Positions 1-5,312 of a DNA stretch of 5,312 nucleotides are shown in pieces. A program made the position numbers and the translations under genes. Positions within the stretch are counted from its first letter, which is position 1; every line of letters starts with the position of its first letter. The notes beneath the pieces were generated by a model. That model did not search any database, was not told the origin of the DNA, and was given only the letters and a program-made list of their open reading frames with translations. The DNA comes from an uncultured Clostridium sp. (lineage in GTDB: Bacteria; Bacillota; Clostridia; Oscillospirales; Acutalibacteraceae): positions 1 through 5,312 of the forward strand of contig URIN01000125.1 in NCBI GenBank assembly GCA_900547915.1. Direction: 5' to 3'.

Positions 1-46
1 AGATAGGAGTCCGTCTCGTGGGCTCGGAGATGTGTATAAGAGACAG
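1..46 (+). other. Untrimmed Nextera i7 adapter (sequencing artefact)
   Basis: This is not biological sequence. Positions 13..46 match the 34-nt Nextera Read 2 transposase adapter exactly, including the 19-bp Tn5 mosaic end at 28..46. Positions 5..12 read AGGAGTCC, which is the primer form of the Nextera i7 index N705, and 1..4 (AGAT) match the last bases of the P7 flow-cell primer. The same sequence returns in reverse complement at the other end of the window. Genuine insert begins at about 47. Reading through the adapter creates the false N-terminal peptide MGSEMCIRDR on the first gene. Adapter and index identity come from knowledge of the kit; the match itself is visible directly. Confidence 0.98.
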
Positions 47-980
47 ATCTTTTACCGTAAACAAAAATGACAGCGGGCAAAGGCTTGATCGGGTGCTTGT
101 TAAAATGTTTCCCTCTCTTCCCCGCTCGCTTATGTATAAAGAAATACGCAAAAAGAATATCAAAATAAATAAAAAAAGATGTGACGCGTCATACACACTT
201 TGCGAGGGAGACGTTGTTGAACTCTATCTCAAAGATGATGTACTGCAAGAAAAAAAGACATATTACGATTTTATGCGTGCGCCGAAAGAACTCGATATTG
301 TTTATGAGGATGAAAATTTAATTCTCATCAACAAAAAAGCGGGTATTCTTTGCCACCCGGACGGCAGAGAATATGTAAACACGCTTATATCTTCCGTTAA
401 AAGACGTCTTTATGAAAACGGTGAATGGAACCCTAAAGACGAATCTTTTACCCCTGCTCTTGCCAACAGGCTTGACAGAAACACAAGCGGAATAATAATA
501 GCCGCTAAAAACGCTGCGGCACTGAAAGAACTTAACGCCGCAATCAAAAGCAGAGATATAGAAAAGCACTATCTTGCCGCCGTGCATGGAGAATTTAAAG
601 TTAAAAGCGCAACACTTGAAGCATACATAACTAAAGACGAAAAGAAAAACACTGTTAAAGTTTATGACCGTGAAACGGATAACTCTAAAAAAATAATTAC
701 TAAATACACAGTTCTGGACTGCTATGAAGATAAATCACTTATTGACATTGATCTGATTACGGGAAGAACACACCAAATAAGAGCACATATGGCTCATATC
801 GGTCATCCGCTGATTGATGACGGAAAGTACGGCAAAGAGACAGGACGTTTTCGTCAGGCGCTTTGCAGTTACAAGCTGATATTTAAGAATGGTTTTAATC
901 TGCTTAGCTATCTTGAGGGGCGTGAGTTTACTCTTGACAGCTGTGAGATATACAAAAAATTCAAGGAGAGAAAATACTGA
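47..980 (+). CDS. RluA-family 23S rRNA pseudouridine synthase (5' partial)
   Basis: This enzyme isomerises specific uridines in rRNA, most likely 23S, to pseudouridine in the cytoplasm. The genuine part is about 310 residues. An N-terminal S4-type RNA-binding domain (first ~65 residues, with the QRLDRVL and RKKNIKIN stretches) is followed by the catalytic domain. That domain carries the family signature RLDRNTSG at bases 468..491, whose Asp codon at 474..476 is the expected catalytic aspartate, and the later GRTHQIRAHMAHIGHPLIDD motif (765..824). The S4 plus catalytic architecture resembles RluC/RluD rather than the short RluA, but the target uridine cannot be read from sequence, so no symbol is given. 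The ATG at 18 lies inside adapter and is not the start. By family alignment the true start is probably only a few codons upstream of base 48 and is missing. The stop TGA overlaps the next ATG by one base (TGATG), suggesting translational coupling. Confidence 0.93.
963..970 (+). promoter_or_regulatory. Shine-Dalgarno site for the membrane-protein gene
   Basis: The sequence AAGGAGAG lies inside the last codons of the pseudouridine synthase gene, 9 nt before the ATG at 980. It supports that start and, with the TGATG overlap, coupled translation of the two genes. Confidence 0.75.
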
Positions 981-1549
981 TGAAAGATAAAAAAATACAA
1001 ATAATATCACCCGCTGTTGCAATCATCGTTGCTATACTTGATCTGGCGGTTCTTGGATACGGTATATTTGCCGTTGTAAAGCTTGTTGAAGAGATAAGTT
1101 CCCTAAGCATTATCTTTGCTGTTCTGGAAGTATTTGCTTTGGTAATAGCTTTTCTTATTTCAAAAGAAGTTCTTTCAAATGGAGTTATTTTCAGAGATGA
1201 CGAAGCCGAGTTTACAGGCGTTGATGACAACAATATAATTACATATGATGATGTGCAAGAAATTGAAGCATACAAAGATACGGCGGCAAGTCTTACAAAG
1301 AATTTCGATATGCGCCACGCTCTTATTATGTTCACAATGAAAGACAAAAAGGTAAACACCATTGACTTGGGTCTGATGCCGAACAGCACAATTAACAAGA
1401 TACTTGATGAGTTCAGAAAGCGTACTAACGCCGAAAGCATTAATTTCAACCAGGTTAAAAAGGCTGAAATATTCGGCATACGTAAAAAAGAAGATGAAAA
1501 AGAAACGAGCGAAGAAGCAGAAAACGAAGACAGCGAAAATAATATCTGA
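980..1549 (+). CDS. Hypothetical two-helix membrane protein with PH-like domain and acidic tail
   Basis: I do not recognise a named family. The 189-residue product has two hydrophobic segments, at about residues 10-34 and 43-61, joined by a short loop containing KLVEEISS. This predicts a helical hairpin in the cytoplasmic membrane. Residues ~66-148 look like a small beta-rich domain ending in a helix: a GVIFRDDEAEFTG strand region, then ITYDDVQEIEAYKD, a strand pair around HALIMFTMKDKKVNTIDLG, then the helix TINKILDEFRKR. This pattern resembles bacterial PH-like (DUF304-type) domains, which is inference from pattern only. The C-terminus (about 169-188) is very rich in Glu, Asp and Lys and probably disordered. 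The start is supported by AAGGAGAG upstream and the one-base overlap with the pseudouridine synthase gene. It is the last gene before the terminator. A link to rRNA modification is not implied by the sequence. Confidence 0.85.
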   Translation: MKDKKIQIISPAVAIIVAILDLAVLGYGIFAVVKLVEEISSLSIIFAVLEVFALVIAFLISKEVLSNGVIFRDDEAEFTGVDDNNIITYDDVQEIEAYKDTAASLTKNFDMRHALIMFTMKDKKVNTIDLGLMPNSTINKILDEFRKRTNAESINFNQVKKAEIFGIRKKEDEKETSEEAENEDSENNI

Positions 1550-1558
1550 ATATAGCAA

Positions 1559-1598
1559 AAAGGCATCCGCATAATTGCGGATGCCTTTATTATTTTAT
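1559..1598. terminator. Probable bidirectional intrinsic terminator
   Basis: A perfect 12-bp stem is formed by AAAGGCATCCGC (1559..1570) and GCGGATGCCTTT (1577..1588) around the 6-base loop ATAATT. On the plus strand it is followed by a T-rich run (TTTATTATTTTATT). On the minus strand the stem runs into TTTTT before GC. It sits 9 nt after the stop of the rightward membrane-protein gene and 13 nt after the stop of the leftward lipoprotein gene, exactly where two convergent units would share one terminator. The plus-strand U-tract is interrupted, so efficiency in each direction is uncertain. Confidence 0.9.
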
Positions 1599-1601
1599 TC
1601 T

Positions 1602-2078
1602 CTATTCAAAATTAAAAGACAATTGCGCGTCTTTAAACTCTAACGCAACCGGGTAAAAATCATTATCAGTCTCAAGAGCAAATGAGCCTAGCGATGTCTC
1701 TCCCTGTGCCAAAAATCCATTTTTAACTGTACTTATTTCAGATTCTGGCATTTTGTTTACATACTCAAAAGCCTCATAAAGAGCAACAGCGGGATTTGAA
1801 GAATCGAAATTACTATTAGTCTGAGAAAGACTAATATCATCATAAGTGATTCCCACCGTTCTTCCGTCATAGGTAATCACGAGACCTGCCGCTAAAGTTG
1901 ACTGCGCGGAAAGAGTTACACTCTTGCCGTTATAAACCACAGTACAATCATAATTAAAATTCCTGAAAGCAACACTTGCGTTTTCAGAAAAATTTTTTAT
2001 TACTTTCTCGCTCTGCTGTGCAGAACAGCCGCAGAGCATAAACGCAAGCGCAACAGCCAAGGCAAATAATTTTTTCAA
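1602..2078 (-). CDS. Small secreted lipoprotein, possibly LolA/GerS-like
   Basis: A 158-residue protein with a classic lipoprotein signal: MKK, a hydrophobic core of about 12 residues, then the lipobox LCGC with the lipidated Cys at residue 18. It should be anchored to the outer face of the cytoplasmic membrane. The mature part is predicted beta-rich (alternating strands around DCTVVYNGKSVTLSAQ and GLVITYDGRTVGITYDD), then a helical stretch (PAVALYEAFEYVNKM) and terminal strands. That is loosely compatible with the LolA/LppX-type fold of Firmicutes lipoproteins such as YdcC and GerS, which are encoded near acpS and/or alr. This assignment rests on context and pattern, not on a recognised motif. 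The start codon is TTG (2078..2076), 12 nt after the nnr stop, with only a weak GGA 8 nt upstream; no in-frame ATG precedes it, and the signal peptide begins exactly there. It is the last gene of the leftward unit. Confidence 0.88.
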   Translation of the reverse strand: MKKLFALAVALAFMLCGCSAQQSEKVIKNFSENASVAFRNFNYDCTVVYNGKSVTLSAQSTLAAGLVITYDGRTVGITYDDISLSQTNSNFDSSNPAVALYEAFEYVNKMPESEISTVKNGFLAQGETSLGSFALETDNDFYPVALEFKDAQLSFNFE

Positions 2079-2090
2079 GCAATCATTCCG

Positions 2091-3596
2091 TTATTCAAAT
2101 TCGCCCATTAGTGCTCCGCAGAGTTCAAGCATATCTTCAACGGTCATACCGCGCGTGCTTATTTCATCAGCAGTAATATCACCGCACAAACCATGAATAT
2201 AGACGGCGCATTTTGCCGCGGAATAACAATCCATTCCCTGGGAAATAAACGAGCCTATCATACCTGTCAGCATATCACCGGTGCCGCCCATTGCCATACC
2301 GGGATTACCCGTGGTATTGACAAATACAGAAACGCCGTTTGTTACAACGGTATTTGCGCCCTTGAGAACAATAACACATGAATTCTCGGCAGCAAAGTTT
2401 TTGGCAATATCTATTCTGTTTGACTCAACTTCGGCAACACTTGAATCAACAAGCCTTGCCATCTCACCGGGATGAGGGGTAAGAACGAGCGGAGCATGAG
2501 CATTCTTTAATACATCTATATTCGCAAGAACGCTGTTTATGCCGTCCGCATCAAGAACAATAGGAACTTCGCTTTCACGAATAACCTGATTTACGATTAC
2601 CTGAGTGTCATCATTTTTTCCTATACCGCATCCAATAGCTACACAATCTGCCCAATCAAGTTCTGCGCTTATCTTGTTAAGAGCGCCCATTGAAAATGTC
2701 TTATCCTCATTTTCGCTCATAGGAGCAAAAATGGGCTGAATAAGATGAGAAGTCATAACCGGGTAGATAGACTTCGGAAAAGCGCATTTCAAAAGTCCCA
2801 CGCCTGTTTTGAGCGCAGCTTTGGCACAGATAACGGCGGCCCCCGGCATAAGGTAACTGCCGCAGATATTCAACTGATGTCCGTTCTGCCCTTTGTTAGA
2901 ATTCTTGTTTCTTTTATGAAAACAACTTTTCACAAACTGCTTTGTGATAGTCATTGGGCAGTCAAAATCATAACAATCATCGGGAATTCCGATATTCACA
3001 ACTACCGTTTTGCCGCAGTAATTATTTGCCGGCGGAAGAATATGGCAGTATTTTAGGGTTGATATGGCAATAGTAAGATCTGCCTTCACTGCTTTAAAAA
3101 CTGTTCCCTCAGAAGCATTCGTGCCGCTCGGAGTATCAACTGATACAACGACTGCGCCTGCGCTGTTTACAGCGTCAAACACCTTAGAAAACGGCTCTCT
3201 CGGCTCACCGTGAAAGCCTATGCCGAAAATGCAGTCAACGATGAGCACATCACTCAATACAGCCTCTTCAAAAGGTACGGCGGCAACGCCTGCCTTTTCA
3301 GCCTCTTCAAGATACATAACAGGCTCAGGCAAGCTGGGAAATTTATCTGCGATAACAATTTCAGGCTCGGCACCATACTGCTTTAATTTTTCAGCAATTA
3401 CAAAGCCGTCTCCTGCGTTTTTGCCGTTTCCGCATACAACAGAAACTTTTTTTGCACGAATCTCCTCGCCAAAATATTCAATAATCTTATCAAAGCATTT
3501 TTTACCGGCTCGTTTCATAAGCTGAGCTTCTGTAAAATACCTTTCAAAAGCGTTGCTTTCTGCTCTCTTTATCTGTTCAGCTGTTAATATTCTCAT
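2091..3596 (-). CDS. nnr: Bifunctional NAD(P)H-hydrate epimerase / ADP-dependent dehydratase
   Basis: A metabolite-repair enzyme that epimerises the R and S forms of hydrated NADH/NADPH and dehydrates the S form back to the active cofactor at the expense of a nucleotide (ADP in most bacteria). At 501 residues it is the usual length of the fused form. The YjeF N-terminal epimerase domain covers about 1-215, with the nucleotide-binding loop VCGNGKNAGDGFV (~54-66), the family Asp motif VDCIFGIGFHGE (~120-131) and VDTPSG (~153-158). The ribokinase-like dehydratase domain covers about 225-495, with KGQNGH near 235, LDADGIN (~348-354), LTPHPGEMARL (~372-382), LKGANTVV (~411-418) and NPGMAMGGTGDMLTGM, whose GTGD Asp (~441) is the expected catalytic residue. 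All key motifs are present. The ATG at 3596 is chosen because it forms a 4-nt ATGA overlap with the acpS stop and has GGGAG 5 nt upstream. A TTG four codons earlier would place that ribosome site inside the gene. Confidence 0.97.
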   Translation of the reverse strand: MRILTAEQIKRAESNAFERYFTEAQLMKRAGKKCFDKIIEYFGEEIRAKKVSVVCGNGKNAGDGFVIAEKLKQYGAEPEIVIADKFPSLPEPVMYLEEAEKAGVAAVPFEEAVLSDVLIVDCIFGIGFHGEPREPFSKVFDAVNSAGAVVVSVDTPSGTNASEGTVFKAVKADLTIAISTLKYCHILPPANNYCGKTVVVNIGIPDDCYDFDCPMTITKQFVKSCFHKRNKNSNKGQNGHQLNICGSYLMPGAAVICAKAALKTGVGLLKCAFPKSIYPVMTSHLIQPIFAPMSENEDKTFSMGALNKISAELDWADCVAIGCGIGKNDDTQVIVNQVIRESEVPIVLDADGINSVLANIDVLKNAHAPLVLTPHPGEMARLVDSSVAEVESNRIDIAKNFAAENSCVIVLKGANTVVTNGVSVFVNTTGNPGMAMGGTGDMLTGMIGSFISQGMDCYSAAKCAVYIHGLCGDITADEISTRGMTVEDMLELCGALMGEFE

Positions 3597-3913
3597 ATCT
3601 GCTCCCAAATAATGACAACGGCAAACGCATAATCGCCGTCATGACTTATCGAAACATCGCAGTTTTTTTCGCCTGAGATATACGGTTTGCCTTTCTCGTC
3701 ATATAAAATCTCAACAGTGTTAAGCCGCCTTGTTATTCCCGTTCCAAGTGCTTTGAAATATGCCTCTTTGGCGGCATAAACACCTGCAAAGCTCTGTGCT
3801 TTTTTGCAGTGTTCCCTTTCTTTTTCAGTAAAAACACCACTTAGAAAGCTTTCGCTTTTTATGCTTTTTTCTATACGGGAAATCAGGACTATATCATTTC
3901 CTACTTTTATCAT
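3593..3913 (-). CDS. acpS: Holo-[acyl-carrier-protein] synthase
   Basis: Transfers the 4'-phosphopantetheine group from coenzyme A to a serine of apo-ACP, activating the carrier for fatty acid and phospholipid synthesis in the cytoplasm. It is normally a trimer with Mg2+-dependent active sites between subunits. The 106-residue product shows the family landmarks in order: GNDIVLISRI (residues 5-14, with metal-ligand Asp7), FTEKE (28-32), YAAKEAYFKALGTGI (46-60, with metal-ligand Glu50), GKPYI (75-79) and SISHDGDYAFAVV (88-100). It is somewhat shorter than the usual ~115-125 residues, the shortage lying between GKPYI and SISHD, but no motif is lost. The ATG follows the beta-galactosidase stop with no gap (TAA-ATG); a weak GGTG lies 5 nt upstream. 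Its TGA overlaps the nnr ATG by 4 nt, so acpS and nnr are almost certainly co-translated. Confidence 0.97.
   Translation of the reverse strand: MIKVGNDIVLISRIEKSIKSESFLSGVFTEKEREHCKKAQSFAGVYAAKEAYFKALGTGITRRLNTVEILYDEKGKPYISGEKNCDVSISHDGDYAFAVVIIWEQI
3602..3606 (-). promoter_or_regulatory. Shine-Dalgarno site that fixes the nnr start
   Basis: On the minus strand GGGAG ends 5 nt before the ATG at 3596, within the last codons of acpS. Its position decides between the ATG at 3596 and the upstream TTG at 3608, in favour of the ATG. Confidence 0.75.
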
Positions 3914-5272
3914 TTAATCACCAATAGGGGTAACAACAAATGAATTTGAATAAGAGCTTACAAAGAGCTTTTTATGGCCTTTGGTAGGCAGAGGACCACA
4001 GGCATTTGAACCTGCACCAAGCATATATCCGTCAACCTGCACATTAGTAGTGTTATAATCAAGCAGGTCTTCTGTATGCGTTGCCTTTGCGCTCTGTTCT
4101 GCATTATAGTGATTTGCATTGAAAACGAAAGGCTTTTTGCTTTCAAGCCTTATTCCTGTGCCGCTGCCATCCGTTATCTGCGCATAGAAAGTATTATATC
4201 TCATACCGCTTTCCTGAGGTTTAATATACTTAACGTGCATATCCGACACATCAGTTGTAATGCGGCGGATAACTGAGTGTTCATGAAAATCAGAAAGCGT
4301 TTCGGCATCGTAACCAAAATATGTAATATTTTCAAAATCGTGCGGCATTTCAACAAGCATACCAAGACGCGGCACAAATTTGAAAAGAAGATGCTTATAG
4401 CTGTATTCAACGGCAATTCTGCCTATTGAATTAATTGTATATTTGACTTTGAAAAGACCGGCGTTTACATAAGCGCTTGTTTTAAGTCTATATGCTGCAT
4501 TAATAACAACAGTATTACCAACTTTTTCATAAGAGCATTTTTTACTTGCCCATGAAACGTGATCAAGGCCCTCTTTATTCCACATAAGCTTGATATTTTT
4601 ATCGTTATCAAGAGGCGCACGATAAAGACTGGGCACAAATCCACGGCAGTTACCAAGCGGTATTTGGTTTAAGAGCTCTTTTGAATTGTATATATAACTC
4701 TCCATTTCGCCTGTTTTTAGATTAAAGCGCAGCGAGCCGTTTTTGAACGAAACTATTACTCGGCCCTCACTATCCTCAACTCTTAGGCATCCGTTATCGT
4801 TTTCGGCAGTAACGGTATTAACATCAGCAGCGTTATATTTTGTTTGAACAACTATCTGCTCACGGGCTATCTCATTTTCTCCGTCGTAATATTCAAACAC
4901 TACCGAAGTGTGACCTTTTTCGGTGAGGGAAATGGTTTTTCTTTCTGACTTTTGAGGCTCGATATAAATATCGAAAGAACCGGAAGCTGTTTCCTCCCCA
5001 TCGCTCAGTACCGAATATTTAACAGTATATTTTGCGGACTTAAAATACATATGATTGAAGAATTCAAACTCGCCGCCTATCTTCTTTTCGGCTCTGACAG
5101 GACGGTAACACATCTTCATCTGTACAGCACCCGGGTGAGGAGTTCTGTCAGGGAAGAAAAGACCGTCTACGCAGAAATTGCCGTCATGCTTCCACTCGCC
5201 GAAATCGCCGCCATATGTATATTCATACGGCCCGTTTTCATTATAAACAGCATGGTCGGCAAACTCCCATAT
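3914..5272 (-). CDS. GH2 beta-galactosidase (LacZ-type), C-terminal part only
   Basis: The genuine part is 452 residues, about the C-terminal 45% of a LacZ-type enzyme that hydrolyses terminal beta-galactosides. It opens in the last part of the TIM barrel with IWEFADH (1-7), corresponding to the segment around Trp568 of E. coli LacZ. Then follow YGGDFGEW (20-27), FCVDGLFFPDRTPHPG (33-48), an Ig-like linker domain (~60-150) and the Bgal_small_N-type domain 5 (~170 to the end). Domain 5 carries RAPLDND (218-224), YFGYDAET (318-325), YIKPQESGMR (349-358) and GAGSNACGP (419-427). The sugar-binding and first Ig domains and both catalytic glutamates lie beyond the contig edge, so this is an assembly truncation, not a proven pseudogene. 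The apparent start MYKRQ is adapter sequence. No signal peptide can be assessed. The substrate could be lactose, a plant galactoside or a host-glycan galactoside. It is the first visible gene of the leftward operon. Confidence 0.95.
   Translation of the reverse strand: MWEFADHAVYNENGPYEYTYGGDFGEWKHDGNFCVDGLFFPDRTPHPGAVQMKMCYRPVRAEKKIGGEFEFFNHMYFKSAKYTVKYSVLSDGEETASGSFDIYIEPQKSERKTISLTEKGHTSVVFEYYDGENEIAREQIVVQTKYNAADVNTVTAENDNGCLRVEDSEGRVIVSFKNGSLRFNLKTGEMESYIYNSKELLNQIPLGNCRGFVPSLYRAPLDNDKNIKLMWNKEGLDHVSWASKKCSYEKVGNTVVINAAYRLKTSAYVNAGLFKVKYTINSIGRIAVEYSYKHLLFKFVPRLGMLVEMPHDFENITYFGYDAETLSDFHEHSVIRRITTDVSDMHVKYIKPQESGMRYNTFYAQITDGSGTGIRLESKKPFVFNANHYNAEQSAKATHTEDLLDYNTTNVQVDGYMLGAGSNACGPLPTKGHKKLFVSSYSNSFVVTPIGD
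3917..3922 (-). promoter_or_regulatory. Weak ribosome binding site for acpS
   Basis: On the minus strand GGTGAT spans the last two codons of the beta-galactosidase gene, just before its TAA stop and the acpS ATG. The pairing to anti-Shine-Dalgarno is poor, so acpS may depend on ribosomes arriving from the upstream gene. Confidence 0.45.
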
Positions 5273-5312
5273 CTGTCTCTTATACACATCTCCGAGCCCA
5301 CGAGACGGACTC
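5273..5312 (-). other. Untrimmed Nextera i7 adapter, reverse complement (sequencing artefact)
   Basis: Positions 5273..5306 are the exact reverse complement of the Nextera Read 2 transposase adapter, starting with the Tn5 mosaic end at 5273..5291. Positions 5307..5312 (GGACTC) are the first six bases of the i7 index read GGACTCCT (N705), the same index seen at the left end. Translated on the minus strand this gives the spurious MYKRQ leader on the beta-galactosidase fragment. The genuine insert ends at about 5272. Confidence 0.98.

Noticed and set aside
961..1572. A 203-codon open frame on the minus strand opposite the membrane-protein gene, slightly longer than that gene.
   Set aside because: Its ATG lies in the terminator hairpin, it has no ribosome site, its product is a Ser/Ile/Phe-rich antisense translation, and the plus-strand frame has a proper Shine-Dalgarno and coupling to its neighbour.
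1550..1601. Possible small RNA or riboswitch in the only real intergenic gap.
   Set aside because: The 52 nt are filled by the terminator hairpin between two convergent stops; there is no promoter-like sequence or room for an aptamer.
2193..3525. Several 60-100 codon plus-strand frames opposite nnr.
   Set aside because: They are shadows of a strongly conserved full-length enzyme on the other strand and show no start signals or recognisable domains.
3597..3608. TTG start of nnr at 3608, adding the residues MGAD.
   Set aside because: The ATG at 3596 has a well-spaced GGGAG, forms the ATGA overlap with acpS, and matches the usual MRILTAEQ beginning of the family; the TTG would put the ribosome site inside the coding sequence.
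3914..5272. Beta-galactosidase read as a natural small subunit (LacM-like) or a pseudogene.
   Set aside because: The fragment begins in the TIM barrel upstream of the small-subunit boundary, exactly at the adapter junction, so the truncation is explained by the contig end.
1..5312. Perfect 40-bp terminal inverted repeats flanking the whole window, including the 19-bp Tn5 mosaic ends, suggesting a composite transposon carrying lacZ, acpS, nnr and rluC-like genes.
   Set aside because: The repeats match the commercial Nextera adapter and a sample index exactly, there is no transposase gene, and both outer genes are cut at the repeats. This is library adapter, not a mobile element.

Overview
The window is an assembled contig of about 5.2 kb of genuine DNA (about 47..5272). 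It is capped at both ends by untrimmed Illumina Nextera (Tn5) i7-side adapter. The adapters form a perfect terminal inverted repeat that is artificial, and they add false start peptides to the two outermost reading frames. Gene content suggests a Gram-positive Clostridia-type gut bacterium, probably Oscillospiraceae/Ruminococcus-like and from a metagenome or single-cell library. The support is moderately AT-rich DNA, tightly packed genes, Shine-Dalgarno-led starts, a diderm-independent lipoprotein signal and protein flavours typical of that group. This placement is inference, not a measured taxonomy.

Layout. The left, rightward unit holds an RluA-family rRNA pseudouridine synthase that lacks only its first few codons (about 47..980). 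It overlaps by one base a small two-helix membrane protein with a PH-like cytoplasmic part and an acidic tail (980..1549). A strong hairpin at 1559..1588 lies between the convergent units and can serve both strands. The right, leftward unit reads, in transcription order: the C-terminal part of a GH2 LacZ-type beta-galactosidase (3914..5272, 5' end cut by the contig edge), acpS (holo-ACP synthase, 3593..3913), nnr (bifunctional NAD(P)H-hydrate repair enzyme, 2091..3596) and a small lipoprotein (1602..2078). Junctions are 0 nt, a 4-nt ATGA overlap, and 12 nt, so this looks like one polycistronic transcript whose promoter is beyond the right end.

Function. acpS activates acyl carrier protein for lipid synthesis, and nnr repairs hydrated NADH/NADPH. 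This pair often travels together in Firmicutes near a LolA/GerS-like lipoprotein and alr, which makes the unknown lipoprotein a candidate member of that class. A beta-galactosidase abutting acpS is the less usual part. The window is almost entirely coding: I see no tRNA, rRNA, CRISPR array, genuine mobile element or riboswitch, and no gene-free stretch over 60 bases apart from the adapters. I did not find an undescribed system; the most consequential observation is the adapter contamination and its effect on the end genes.
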